Source: Chryseobacterium rhizosphaerae
Lineage (GTDB): Bacteria; Bacteroidota; Bacteroidia; Flavobacteriales; Weeksellaceae
DNA length: 64,000 nt
Reading direction: 5' to 3'
Assembly (NCBI RefSeq): GCF_003385455.1
Contig: NZ_QNUF01000001.1
Location: 62,001-126,000 of the forward strand
The translations under genes and the position numbers were made by a program. How positions within the stretch are numbered: the stretch's first letter is position 1; the number at the start of each line of letters is the position of its first letter. Of this stretch, positions 36,534-45,729 are shown piece by piece. Below the pieces are notes generated by a model. It was given only the letters and a program-made list of their open reading frames with translations, did not search any database and was not told where the DNA came from.

Positions 36534-37361
36534 TTACACTAAGCTTACTCTTACAAATCCTGTTACTTTTAGGTCTCCGTTTACAGATTTTACATAGTCA
36601 GCAACTGAGATACTTCCGTCCTTAATGAAGTCCTGGTGTACCAAAGTGTTGTCTTTGTAGAATCTCTGCATTTTACCTTTAAGGATATTATCGATAATGT
36701 TTGCAGGCTTACCTTCTTCAGTAAGTTTGTGTCTTTCGATCTCTAATTCTTTATCGATAGTTTCCTGAGAAACTCTAGTTTCGTCCAAAGCAATTGGGTT
36801 CATAGCAGCAACCTGCATAGAAACAGCTTTAGCAGCTTCGTCAGCTCCGTCTACTTTAGCAGAAAGAGAAGTGATTGCAGCAATTTTGTTTCCAGCGTGG
36901 ATATAAGCTCCTAAGAAATCTCCCTGAATTCTTTCGAAAGATCCAATCTCGATTTTTTCACCGATAACTCCTGTTTGCTCAATTAATTTTTCAGCAACAG
37001 TCATTCCGTGGAAGTCAGTAGCTAAAAGCTCTTCTTTAGTAGCAGCGAAGATTGCCATTTCAGCTAATTCGTAAGCTAATTCAATGAAAGCTTCGTTTTT
37101 AGCCACAAAGTCAGTCTCACAATTTAAAGAAATAACAACACCTAAAGTATTGTCTTCGTTTACTCTTGCGATTACAGCTCCTTCAGCAGATTCTCTGTCA
37201 GCTCTGTTAGCAGCAACTTTTTGTCCTTTTTTTCTAAGGATATCTACCGCTTTTTCGAAGTCTCCTTCAGCTTCAACTAGAGCTTTCTTGCAGTCCATCA
37301 TACCTGCACCTGTTTGGTTTCTTAATTTCGCTACGTCAGCAGCAACTGGTGTATAAGACAT
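36534..37361 (-). CDS. tsf: translation elongation factor Ts
   Basis: 275 residues; the guanine-nucleotide exchange factor for EF-Tu. N-terminal UBA-like part with LRNQTGAGMMDCKKALVEA, then the EF-Tu contact motif NCETDFVAKN, then the core ending in LKVTGFVRVSLV. Shorter than the E. coli form but normal for Bacteroidota. It has its own -7 box (37422) with a leader of about 60 bases. Unusual position: rpsB is 17.6 kb away in the opposite orientation instead of directly upstream. Confidence 0.97.
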   Translation of the reverse strand: MSYTPVAADVAKLRNQTGAGMMDCKKALVEAEGDFEKAVDILRKKGQKVAANRADRESAEGAVIARVNEDNTLGVVISLNCETDFVAKNEAFIELAYELAEMAIFAATKEELLATDFHGMTVAEKLIEQTGVIGEKIEIGSFERIQGDFLGAYIHAGNKIAAITSLSAKVDGADEAAKAVSMQVAAMNPIALDETRVSQETIDKELEIERHKLTEEGKPANIIDNILKGKMQRFYKDNTLVHQDFIKDGSISVADYVKSVNGDLKVTGFVRVSLV

Positions 37362-37421
37362 AATATGTATTATTTTTTATTTAAGATTAGTATTAATTTT
37401 TAGCTTAATTTTAAAGCAGTG

Positions 37422-37429
37422 CAAAGATA
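37422..37429 (-). promoter_or_regulatory. tsf promoter -7 box
   Basis: TATCTTTG followed by C on the minus strand, a full TAnnTTTGC match, 60 bases before the ATG. Confidence 0.6.
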
Positions 37430-37504
37430 ATGATTTTAATGATAAACTAAAAAATGACTTTTCACGTTATTAATATATTTAATACTATTTTAAAGTTTTG
37501 ATTA

Positions 37505-38272
37505 ATGAAAAAATTCTTCTTCCTTCTATTTATATGCATTTTTTCTCTTGGTTTTTCCCAAAAAAAGAAAAGATCGAAATCTAAAGCTGTTGTAGAAAAA
37601 GAAACAGTGATCATCTATACGGAGCAGGAAGCAGAGGTTTCTAAAGAAGCAAGAATAGTGGCAGGTTTCCTGAAACAAAATCCCGGGCACGCAAAAACAG
37701 ACTATTTTAAAAGAAAGCTGATGGAAATTATCATGGCCGATAACTCTCCTGAAGCAAAACCTACAATCAAACCGATTAGTAAAGAGAAGATTGAAAAAAT
37801 AGTAAAAAACAATGAGCTGAATAGTGGAAAAGTACTGGTTGCCAATAAAGCTTCTGCATCTAATAATAAGACAACCTCTTCGGCTAATAATACCTCTGCA
37901 GCTATTGATGCTTTAAAAGAAGAAAGAAGTGTAAGCTATGCTTCGGTAGGTTCAGCAAAAAGTGCGGGTTCCTCCAAATCAGAGGCCAGTGAAGAAAATA
38001 AAAGAAGAGCAGCGATGCTTACTCATCTTTTTAGTAATGACATCAATAAAAATGAAGCCTACGTCAATATTAAAAACAGGTCCAGCTGTAATCTGATCGT
38101 GAAAATAAATGGCAAAAAATATTACAATCTGAGTGTTCCTGCCAAAGGAGAAAACTTTATTCTCATAGATAAAGGAGAATATATACTGACCACTATGGTC
38201 TGTGATGCAAAATATTCTTCATTGAAGAAAATTAACCAGGACATTGAAATTGCTCTCAATGTTGCGGATTAG
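37505..38272 (+). CDS. DUF6759 family secreted protein
   Basis: 255 residues; signal peptide (MKKFFFLLFICIFSLGFSQ), a basic stretch, a Ser/Ala/Asn-rich linker (about 110-165) and the C-terminal domain shared with the trmB-linked paralogues: NRSSCNLIVKINGKKYYNL, VPAKGENFILIDKGEY, TTMVCDAKYSSLKK. The N-terminal part lacks the HPDD motif but keeps a related LKQNPGHAKTDYFKRKL. It stands alone between tsf (divergent) and accA (convergent). Function unknown. Confidence 0.8.
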   Translation: MKKFFFLLFICIFSLGFSQKKKRSKSKAVVEKETVIIYTEQEAEVSKEARIVAGFLKQNPGHAKTDYFKRKLMEIIMADNSPEAKPTIKPISKEKIEKIVKNNELNSGKVLVANKASASNNKTTSSANNTSAAIDALKEERSVSYASVGSAKSAGSSKSEASEENKRRAAMLTHLFSNDINKNEAYVNIKNRSSCNLIVKINGKKYYNLSVPAKGENFILIDKGEYILTTMVCDAKYSSLKKINQDIEIALNVAD

Positions 38273-38288
38273 AAGAAGACTAGAGCTA

Positions 38289-38330
38289 AAAAAAGGGTTA
38301 AGAAATATTTTCTTAACCCTTTTGTTTTTT
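38289..38330. terminator. bidirectional terminator between DUF6759 gene and accA
   Basis: AAAGGGTTAAGAAA / TTTCTTAACCCTTT stem followed by TTGTTTTTT, between convergent genes. Confidence 0.85.
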
Positions 38331-39285
38331 ATCCTTTAAACTGACCCATCGCAATGAATTTATCTTGTCTCTGGGTTTCAAGCTCTTGTCCTGTAAATTT
38401 GGAAAAAGCTTTTATATTCTGTAAAATAGAACTCTTTAAATTTAAATAAGTGGTTTCCGGATCATACTGAGCGCCTCCAAGAGGTTCCTCAATGATTCCG
38501 TCAATGAACTTTTCTCTTAAAGCATCCTGTGGAGTAAGGTTTAATGCATTGGCAGCATCTTCTTTGTGATCCCAGTTTCTCCATAAGATGGATGAACAGC
38601 TCTCCGGTGCAATTACGGTATACCACGTATTTTCTAACATATATACCTTATTTCCTACACCTATTCCTAATGCTCCACCACTGGCTCCTTCTCCAATAAT
38701 ATAAGTGAAAATAGGAGTTTTAAGCTGAACCATTTCAAAAATATTTCTTGCAATAGCTTCACCTTGCCCTCTTTCTTCAGCTTCTAATCCTGGATAAGCT
38801 CCCGGGGTATCTACTAAAGTGACAACAGGAATGTTGAATTTTTCAGCTAGCTTCATTAGTCTTAAAGCTTTTCTGTATCCTTCAGGATTCGGCATTCCAA
38901 ATCTTCTGTACTGTCTTTCTTTAGTTGTTCTTCCTTTTTGAGTTCCTATGATCATTACTCTTTGACCATCCAGGGTAATCAATCCTCCAATCATTGCCGG
39001 ATCATCAGCGAAGTTTCTGTCTCCGTGAAGTTCCAGGAAACTGCCTTTGTCTGCCATTCCGTTGATATAGTCTATGGTATATGGACGATCTGGATGACGG
39101 GACAGTTGTACTCTTTGCCAAGGTGTAAGATTTTCGTAGATTTCTTTTTTCTTTTCTAAAATCTTATCCTCAATCTGGCTGCATGCTAATTTTACATCAA
39201 CACCACTTTCTTCTCCTACTAAAGAACAGGTCTGGTATTGATCCATTAATTCTTTGATAGGAAGTTCGAAACTTAAATATTCCAT
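38329..39285 (-). CDS. accA: acetyl-CoA carboxylase carboxyltransferase subunit alpha
   Basis: A 318-residue AccA. With AccD it moves the carboxyl group from biotin to acetyl-CoA, giving malonyl-CoA for fatty acids. Signatures: [25 protein letters not shown], the oxyanion segment [13 protein letters not shown] and VDTPGAYPG. Full length. It has its own -7 box at 39309 and lies 49 bases after gltX; accB and accC are 10 kb away in this window and accD is not here. Confidence 0.97.
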   Translation of the reverse strand: MEYLSFELPIKELMDQYQTCSLVGEESGVDVKLACSQIEDKILEKKKEIYENLTPWQRVQLSRHPDRPYTIDYINGMADKGSFLELHGDRNFADDPAMIGGLITLDGQRVMIIGTQKGRTTKERQYRRFGMPNPEGYRKALRLMKLAEKFNIPVVTLVDTPGAYPGLEAEERGQGEAIARNIFEMVQLKTPIFTYIIGEGASGGALGIGVGNKVYMLENTWYTVIAPESCSSILWRNWDHKEDAANALNLTPQDALREKFIDGIIEEPLGGAQYDPETTYLNLKSSILQNIKAFSKFTGQELETQRQDKFIAMGQFKG

Positions 39286-39308
39286 TTCTTGAAGTAAATT
39301 AAATCTTT

Positions 39309-39316
39309 CAAATGTA
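39309..39316 (-). promoter_or_regulatory. accA promoter -7 box
   Basis: TACATTTG on the minus strand, 23 bases before the ATG, between gltX and accA. Confidence 0.5.
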
Positions 39317-39334
39317 TGAAAAATTATGGTTATT

Positions 39335-40843
39335 CTATTTAAAATTATTTATGGCATTGCCTATTCTGGAGATACTTTCCTCTTTTCCAAGGATTTCCAA
39401 AATATCAGGAACGTCTGGTCCTTTCAATTCTCCTACTAAAGACAAACGCAAAGGCATCATTACTTTACCCATTCCCAAACCTTTAGTTTCGGCAAAATCG
39501 TGAACTGTCTGTTTAAGTGCTTCAGCAGTAAAGTCTGAAGACTCAAGGGTAGATGCTAATTCCCCTAAAATAGCAGAAGTTTCTTCGTTCCATGCTTTTT
39601 TTGATGCTTTTTCATCATAGGAAGTTGGAGCTTCGAAGAAAAATTTCCCGTTTTCATAAATGTCTTTTGGGAAAGTAGCTCTTTCTTTCATCAGCTGAAT
39701 CACTTTTAACAGCTTTTCATCGGAAGAACCGGAAAGATCAAGATCTGTATTTTTAAGAAGCTGAAGAAGTTCTTCATCAGACTTCATCTGAATATACTGG
39801 TGGTTGAACCATTCTGATTTTTCTTTACTGAATCTCGCCCCAGCCTTATGAACTTTATGAAGATCAAATTCTTTGATCATATCCTCCAATGGAAGAATTT
39901 CCTTATCATCGGCAGGAGACCATCCTAATAAAGCAACCATATTGATGAATGAATCAGGAAGGTAACCATTCTCTCTATATCCCTTGGAAACAACTCCGGT
40001 TGCAGGATCTTTAAAATCAAGCGGGAATACAGGGAATCCGAATTTATCACCATCCCTTTTGCTTAATTTTCCTTTACCTTCAGGTTTTAAAATCAAAGAA
40101 AGGTGAGCAAATTCTGGAGCTTTCCAACCCATTGCTTCATATAATAAAGTATGAAGTCCTAAAGAAGGCAGCCACTCTTCACCACGGATTACATGAGAAA
40201 TTTCCATCTCATGGTCATCGATAATGTTGGCAAAATGATAAGTAGGCATCCCGTCATTTTTTACAAGAACCTTATCGTCTAATGTATTGGTATTTACAGA
40301 CGATTTTCCACGGATAATGTCTTCAAGATTCAATACTCTGTCAACAGGCATTTTAAATCGTACTACATAAGGTGTTTTTTCGGCCAGTAATCTTTGAACT
40401 TCTTCCTGAGAAAGAGCCAGAGTATTTCTTAAACGGTTTCTTGTTTTGTTATCATAAGAGAACACTTCACCTCTTGCTTCAAATTCTGCACGCATAGCAT
40501 CCAGTTCCTCTGGAGTGTCAAAAGCCAGATAAGCATAATCTGTTTTTAAGATCTGCTCAGTATATCGGTCATAGATATCTCTTCTTTCAGATTGTCTGTA
40601 AGGGGCAAATTTCCCTCCTTTCTTAGGACTTTCATCAGGAATGATTCCGCACCACTCTAAAGCTTCTTCAATATATTCTTCAGCTCCTTCTACATATCGT
40701 GCAGTATCTGTATCTTCAATTCTCAATACAAATTCTCCACCCTGATTTTTAGCAAAAAGATAATCATATAATGCGGTTCTTACGCCTCCCAAATGCAAAG
40801 GTCCTGTAGGACTTGGAGCAAAACGTACTCTTACTTTCTCCAT
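39335..40843 (-). CDS. gltX: glutamate-tRNA ligase
   Basis: The start is set at the ATG at 40843, giving [14 protein letters not shown] and 502 residues. A longer frame adds 32 residues, but that extension covers the -7 box at 40860 and is not conserved in style. Class I synthetase motifs: HLGG (residues 17-20, the HIGH motif) and KLSKR (259-263, the KMSKS motif). It charges tRNA-Glu with glutamate. The residues deciding discrimination for tRNA-Gln were not examined. Confidence 0.96.
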   Translation of the reverse strand: MEKVRVRFAPSPTGPLHLGGVRTALYDYLFAKNQGGEFVLRIEDTDTARYVEGAEEYIEEALEWCGIIPDESPKKGGKFAPYRQSERRDIYDRYTEQILKTDYAYLAFDTPEELDAMRAEFEARGEVFSYDNKTRNRLRNTLALSQEEVQRLLAEKTPYVVRFKMPVDRVLNLEDIIRGKSSVNTNTLDDKVLVKNDGMPTYHFANIIDDHEMEISHVIRGEEWLPSLGLHTLLYEAMGWKAPEFAHLSLILKPEGKGKLSKRDGDKFGFPVFPLDFKDPATGVVSKGYRENGYLPDSFINMVALLGWSPADDKEILPLEDMIKEFDLHKVHKAGARFSKEKSEWFNHQYIQMKSDEELLQLLKNTDLDLSGSSDEKLLKVIQLMKERATFPKDIYENGKFFFEAPTSYDEKASKKAWNEETSAILGELASTLESSDFTAEALKQTVHDFAETKGLGMGKVMMPLRLSLVGELKGPDVPDILEILGKEESISRIGNAINNFK

Positions 40844-40859
40844 TTCAATTTTAATTTTT

Positions 40860-40868
40860 GCAAATTTA
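40860..40868 (-). promoter_or_regulatory. gltX promoter -7 box
   Basis: TAAATTTGC on the minus strand, 16 bases before the ATG at 40843; this decides the gltX start. Confidence 0.65.
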
Positions 40869-41220
40869 CTTAAAATTATGGGTTTAGGAGATGATTTATA
40901 ATCGTGTATTTTCCGATTTTTAAATTTAAACCTCTTCATTCTCTGAGGATGATGGCTGTCATTGGCTAAAAGATTTAATTACAAAACCTGGTTTATGAAA
41001 TACCAAACAAGAATTATTTATAATTTGAATATGCATAATGGAATCTGAGAAAAATGATTATACATGTCAATAAAATAGATAAAGCTGATTTTATTTCATA
41101 ATTAATTCTATGTATAGTGAATGTTTTATCTTTTGTTAATCGATGTTTAAATGTATGTTAAATTCACTAATCAATGATATATATCATTTTTTTATTCTTC
41201 CTTAAAATATTGTTGAATAT
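40869..41220. other. intergenic region between divergent gltX and the MACPF gene
   Basis: AT-rich, no gene, no convincing hairpin. The -7 boxes of the two flanking genes lie at either end. Confidence 0.6.
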
Positions 41221-41229
41221 TACCTTTGC
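41221..41229 (+). promoter_or_regulatory. MACPF gene promoter -7 box
   Basis: TACCTTTGC, a strong consensus match, 21 bases before the ATG, with TTGTTG a short distance upstream. Confidence 0.65.
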
Positions 41230-41250
41230 AGGGAATTTTAAAACAATACC

Positions 41251-42657
41251 ATGAAAAAACAAATTGTATTTTGCCTTAGCAGCGTGTTAATGCTATTTAT
41301 GGCTTCATGCTCTTCAGAAGATCTGAGCAGTGAGGTAACAGCCGAGAACCAAGCTAAAGCCAGCCGTTCTATAGTTGGCAGATCTGCAGGAGATGGAGTT
41401 TATGATATCCTTGGACATGGATATAATGCTACCGGTGAGTATGCTAATGCCAATGCTGCGGGTTTCAGAGTAATCGATATTGATCGATTTAAGATGGAGC
41501 AGGGTGGTAGAATATTAGCTGAGAATACTTATTCACAAGAATATGTGGAAGATTATGGTGAAAATGCAGAATCTTATTCTAAGATGGTTGCTACTAAAGT
41601 AAATGCTACAGCAGGAATTCCATTATTTAAGAAAATGCTTTCCGTAGGGTTTAGCTCAGCTGTTACAACCAATCATAAATTTGATGCAAAATATATTTAT
41701 GGAAGTTATAACCTTCTAATTAAGCAGAGAAGATTAAGACTAAATGCTACCGCAGACATGTTAGGAGACTATTTGACTCCTGAGTTTGCACAAGATCTGC
41801 AGAATAAGACTCCTCAGCAAATTGTTCAGGATTATGGGACTCATGTAGCCGTAGATATTTATACAGGAGCTAAAATGGATATTATGTTCCAGTCTGAAAC
41901 CACTAACGAAAGCCGTGACCGTGCTGCAAGAATTGGAGTGAAAGTGGGAATACTAAAAGTTTTTGATATCGACGCTCAAAATGACGTTAATACATCTGAA
42001 TCTAGCCAAAACTTTTCCAGAAAATTATCCTACAGAACAAGAGGTGGGGATCCGTCAAAAGGTTTAATTGGAGAAATTAGTATTGATCAGAATACTTCCA
42101 AAATTAATATAGCGAACTGGCAAAACAGCTCGACAGTAAATAACTCAGTCCTGGTAGATTTTGGAAACAATGGGTTAGTATTTATTTTTGACCTGATAAA
42201 AGATCCTGTTAAAAAGGCGGAGCTTAAATCATATGTAATTCAGTATCTGATTGATAATAAAGTAATGCTTGATTATATCCCGGTTCCTATATATGGCTTC
42301 TATAGCGGACAAGAAAGAGATCACTATCTTTCTCATTTGCCAATAACGCCAAATACTTATGTTGCTGAGGGAGAGTTTTTCAAAGCGTATACTTATAAAG
42401 CACCTGGTACAATTCCGGTTTATAAATATTATAGTCCACAAGAGAAAGACCATTATTATTCAACTTATCTGGGTACGCCTGCTACTTATACATATGAGGG
42501 AATTGCTTTTTATGCGACTATGGACAGCACAAAAAAACCAATTTATCAATTTTATAGCCCATCTCAGAAAGATCATTACTATATTGCTTCCCCGGGAGGA
42601 GCTCCGGTTACACCACGTGAATATGTAGCAGAAGGTATTCCTTTTTATGCTTACTAA
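41251..42657 (+). CDS. MACPF-domain lipoprotein with C-terminal DUF5648-like repeats
   Basis: 468 residues. Lipobox MASC (Cys20) predicts a lipoprotein. Residues about 45-330 look like a membrane-attack-complex/perforin domain; the hallmark is YGTHVAVDIYTGAKMDI near residue 195, followed by paired segments that could insert as hairpins. The last 125 residues carry three repeats of the form PVYxxYSxxxxDHYY...YEGIAFYA, resembling DUF5648, probably a recognition module. In Bacteroidales, MACPF lipoproteins (BSAP type) kill related strains, so an antibacterial role is plausible but unproven. It is monocistronic with strong promoter and terminator. No obvious immunity gene is adjacent. Confidence 0.85.
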   Translation: MKKQIVFCLSSVLMLFMASCSSEDLSSEVTAENQAKASRSIVGRSAGDGVYDILGHGYNATGEYANANAAGFRVIDIDRFKMEQGGRILAENTYSQEYVEDYGENAESYSKMVATKVNATAGIPLFKKMLSVGFSSAVTTNHKFDAKYIYGSYNLLIKQRRLRLNATADMLGDYLTPEFAQDLQNKTPQQIVQDYGTHVAVDIYTGAKMDIMFQSETTNESRDRAARIGVKVGILKVFDIDAQNDVNTSESSQNFSRKLSYRTRGGDPSKGLIGEISIDQNTSKINIANWQNSSTVNNSVLVDFGNNGLVFIFDLIKDPVKKAELKSYVIQYLIDNKVMLDYIPVPIYGFYSGQERDHYLSHLPITPNTYVAEGEFFKAYTYKAPGTIPVYKYYSPQEKDHYYSTYLGTPATYTYEGIAFYATMDSTKKPIYQFYSPSQKDHYYIASPGGAPVTPREYVAEGIPFYAY

Positions 42658-42677
42658 TAAAATAGGTGATATTATAC

Positions 42678-42711
42678 ATGAAGAAGCCGTCTGAAAGACG
42701 GCTTCTTTTAT
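42678..42711. terminator. bidirectional terminator after the MACPF gene
   Basis: AAGAAGCCGTCT / AGACGGCTTCTT stem with three-base loop and T run, between the convergent MACPF and glycosyltransferase units. Confidence 0.9.
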
Positions 42712-42723
42712 TTTTTATTGCAG

Positions 42724-43776
42724 TTATTCCAGTTTCTCTGCCCGAACCATAATGTCATTCCAGATATTGATAATATCTTTTTCCTCATTGCTAATTGTAT
42801 AATTTGCTAAAACAAACTCAGAAGCAATGCGTCCCTTGTTTATAATTTCATGAGGATTTCGATCATATACCTTTGTAGCTTCTTCTATTTTCAATACAAA
42901 TTCAAGAATATTACCATCTTCTACAGGGGCTGAAAACTCAGAATTAAAGTATTCTTTTCCTGCCTGCCCTCTATATCCAATTACGTAACATCCACAAGAC
43001 ATAGCTTCAACCGGAGGAAGTCCAAACCCTTCTTTATGATTAAAGCTCAAAAATATAGCAGCCTTTTTAAGAATCTCTGCAACTTCATTTTCACTTTTAT
43101 TGTCAATGGGCATAATTTTCCAGTCAGAATTATTATTTCTAGATTGGAAAATGTTGATAATCTGAGTACTGTCTTCAGATAGTTTTCGTGGCATGAAGGC
43201 AATAATTTTTTCCTTGTTTTCAGAAAAATTGAAAATACTGGCGTTAATCCCTAATCGTATTCTATGAACAGATGTATTGGGGAAAGCGGTCTGGATATAA
43301 TTCTTAGAGTCTTCGGACACCACGATGGTTTCCAGGGTATTTTTTTTATTGTATGGAAAATCTTCAGCGGAACTTCCTAGTGGGAAACCATTGAATGTAT
43401 AATAGCAGTTTTGATTAAAAATCACTTTTTTTGTAAAAGGTTCTATTTTATTGATGCTGCTATAGATTTCAGGGAAAACCAGAATAGAATCAGTCTCAAT
43501 ACTAAAACTGATTTTCTTTAAATACATTAATTTTAATTTTTTGCTAATGCTTAGCTTTTTTTTATCCAGATATTTAATTAGCTTAAATAAATAAGGATTA
43601 TGGACAACCTTTGTATTATTGGGAAACCAAGTTTCTCTCTGATCTGCTTTTTTATGTATGACTGCTGCGTCAAATCCATTTTTATTAAGAATGTCAACCA
43701 TTCTATAGATTTGTTTTACTCCACCGGATGGGTGAGGATTAGTAGGGCATACAAAATATATTTTTCTTGAGATCAT
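42724..43776 (-). CDS. glycosyltransferase family 4-like protein
   Basis: 350 residues of the GT-B fold. N-terminal GGVKQIYRMVDILNKNGFDA is the acceptor domain start; the donor-binding motif EGFGLPPVEAMSCGC is the EX7E element of GT4 enzymes. It transfers a sugar from a nucleotide donor, probably in surface polysaccharide or protein glycosylation; acceptor unknown. The ATG overlaps the previous stop by four bases (ATGA), so it is translationally coupled as the last gene of the rocD operon. Confidence 0.85.
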   Translation of the reverse strand: MISRKIYFVCPTNPHPSGGVKQIYRMVDILNKNGFDAAVIHKKADQRETWFPNNTKVVHNPYLFKLIKYLDKKKLSISKKLKLMYLKKISFSIETDSILVFPEIYSSINKIEPFTKKVIFNQNCYYTFNGFPLGSSAEDFPYNKKNTLETIVVSEDSKNYIQTAFPNTSVHRIRLGINASIFNFSENKEKIIAFMPRKLSEDSTQIINIFQSRNNNSDWKIMPIDNKSENEVAEILKKAAIFLSFNHKEGFGLPPVEAMSCGCYVIGYRGQAGKEYFNSEFSAPVEDGNILEFVLKIEEATKVYDRNPHEIINKGRIASEFVLANYTISNEEKDIINIWNDIMVRAEKLE

Positions 43777-44741
43777 AAGTCTAAAATGGTATTTATCCAG
43801 TTTTTGAAAGAATACTTTTCCAGAATTTGTTCGTCAGCCTTTTCATAAGGTGTTGTGAAAAAATCGGAGGGTATTTCTATATTGTTGATATCTTCAATGA
43901 CAAAAATATTATTTGAATTATAAAAATCATAGTTTTTAATTGCTTTATTTGTGGTAATCAGTTTTTTTCCTGATCCTAAGGCATCAAAAGGTCTGAATGA
44001 TAATCCTGATTGATTCTCATGGGCAAGATCTAATAGAACACTTCCTTTTTCATTGACTCTATAAGATTCATTAAATGGAAGGATATTGGGCAATTTAATG
44101 ATGTTTTTTTCGATTTGCTCATCTATACTGAAATCACTGGGATGATAAATGAAACACTTGATATCGATACTTTTCTGATTCATACTGTTGATGATTTTGA
44201 TCAAATCATCGAAACGTTTATCAAATGTTCCTAAAAAAACAATATCATAAATAGGATTCTTAGAATATAGATCTTCGTTGAAATAAAAATTGCTGATCTT
44301 CTTTAAATCATAATTTTTACAATCATCCGTGTCAAAACTAAATGCCAGATCATAATAGGGAATAGTCTCTTTTTGACCCCCTATTTTGCTAAAGCTGTCC
44401 CAGAAGACGACGATCTTTTTTTTTCCTTTTTTCTGTACGATATCATACATTTCCTGGTCTAAAAGATCAGGGCGATTCACCAAAATATAATCATAATAGT
44501 CCAGCTGGTTCATCTGTCTTATCAGATGTTCCCTTTTTTTCTGGTTCTTTAAATTTTTTCTTAGAAAAGTTTTAGAGAAAAAATTTTCTGCTCTTTCGTA
44601 GAAGTTTTTATATTGATATCTTTCGTTTGTAGCACTTATAGCCATTACAGAATCAAAATCTGTATACTTTTTTATACCACTAAAAATAACTTCATTAAAT
44701 CCATAGTAATCCGGAGCAATAAATAAAAGTCTCTTTTTCAT
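43773..44741 (-). CDS. glycosyltransferase-like protein (GT-B type), paralogue of the next upstream gene
   Basis: The start at 44741 gives MKKRLLFIAPDYYGF and overlaps the previous gene's stop as ATGA; this is preferred to a longer start. 322 residues. The C-terminal half shares a pattern with its neighbour: DIVFLGTFDKRFDDL, LSFRPFDALGSGKKLITTN, YSFKNWINTIL. This looks like a CgeB-type glycosyltransferase without an assigned donor. Likely role in building a surface glycan with the other genes of this operon. Confidence 0.72.
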   Translation of the reverse strand: MKKRLLFIAPDYYGFNEVIFSGIKKYTDFDSVMAISATNERYQYKNFYERAENFFSKTFLRKNLKNQKKREHLIRQMNQLDYYDYILVNRPDLLDQEMYDIVQKKGKKKIVVFWDSFSKIGGQKETIPYYDLAFSFDTDDCKNYDLKKISNFYFNEDLYSKNPIYDIVFLGTFDKRFDDLIKIINSMNQKSIDIKCFIYHPSDFSIDEQIEKNIIKLPNILPFNESYRVNEKGSVLLDLAHENQSGLSFRPFDALGSGKKLITTNKAIKNYDFYNSNNIFVIEDINNIEIPSDFFTTPYEKADEQILEKYSFKNWINTILDL

Positions 44742-45727
44742 TTTGTTAAAATACAGGTGATCCAATTTGTAAAACTATATTTTTGATAAATTTCTTCAGA
44801 AGATTCCCTATAATCATCTGCCAGGAAGTGGGTGATGTCAGACATATTATAGTCATTCAGAAGAAATATATTGCTGGAATTATAAAAGCTATATTCTTTT
44901 ACCAATTCATTATTAGTGATTAATTTTTTTCTGTATCCTATGGCCTCAAAAACCCTGAAAGAAAGTCCTTTATGAATCGTGTTTTGAAAGTCAAGAATAA
45001 TTTTTGAAGCTTTTGCATTTTTCATATTTTCTTCAAAACTCATTCCGGTTCTTGTGAAATTTATAGGATATTCCCGGTACTTCTTGATATGTTTTTCTTT
45101 AGTGTAGATTACATTGATATTGGTTTTCAGATTTTTTTCCTGAAATAATATAGAAAGGTTGCAAAGCTCCTCAATACGATCTTTCATAAAAGTCCCTACG
45201 AAGAAAAGATCTTGTTTTGCTTCAGGTTTTTCGGGCAGATAGTCAAAATAAAAATTGTGAATATGCTTTGTCTGTGGATATCTTATGGTATCTCTTTCGT
45301 CAAATACAAAAAAGCTGTCAAAATATTGTATGGTATTTTCTGCTAAAGGGAATCTTTGCATTCCGTCCCATTGGTAAGCCACAGTGTAAGTGCTTTTTTC
45401 CTGAATTTTGGCCAGAACATTTTTACTGAAGAGGTCAGGGCGTACCACAAGGGCATAATCTGCATGGCTGATTTTATCAAGAAAAAACAGCTGGGGGTGT
45501 TCCTTTTTTTCGGCTAACATTTTGGCTTTAAAAGTTCTGTTGTTGCTGAATGCCTTTTTATAAATATGAATTAAAGACTCTTCTGCGCTAAGTTTTACCT
45601 GCGAGCAATCGTGCTCTACAGTAAAAACTTTAAAACCAAGATACTCAAGATTTTTTTTAAAAACCTTTGGTAGCCCAAAGTGATTGGGAACAGCTAATAT
45701 GATACTTTTATCTTTAAAGTCGTTCAT
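44738..45727 (-). CDS. glycosyltransferase-like protein (GT-B type)
   Basis: 329 residues, a diverged duplicate of the next gene: DLFFVGTFMKDRIEEL, LSFRVFEAIGYRKKLITNN, YSFTNWITCIL. No signal peptide, so it acts in the cytoplasm. It starts two bases after the DUF5672 gene stop and overlaps the following gene by four bases. The local tandem duplication suggests the two enzymes add related sugars in sequence. Donor and acceptor cannot be read from the sequence. Confidence 0.72.
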   Translation of the reverse strand: MNDFKDKSIILAVPNHFGLPKVFKKNLEYLGFKVFTVEHDCSQVKLSAEESLIHIYKKAFSNNRTFKAKMLAEKKEHPQLFFLDKISHADYALVVRPDLFSKNVLAKIQEKSTYTVAYQWDGMQRFPLAENTIQYFDSFFVFDERDTIRYPQTKHIHNFYFDYLPEKPEAKQDLFFVGTFMKDRIEELCNLSILFQEKNLKTNINVIYTKEKHIKKYREYPINFTRTGMSFEENMKNAKASKIILDFQNTIHKGLSFRVFEAIGYRKKLITNNELVKEYSFYNSSNIFLLNDYNMSDITHFLADDYRESSEEIYQKYSFTNWITCILTK

Positions 45728-45729
45728 TG

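Noticed and set aside
40844..40939. A 32-residue N-terminal extension of gltX
   Set aside because: The extension covers a perfect TAAATTTGC promoter box and precedes the normal GltX N-terminus.
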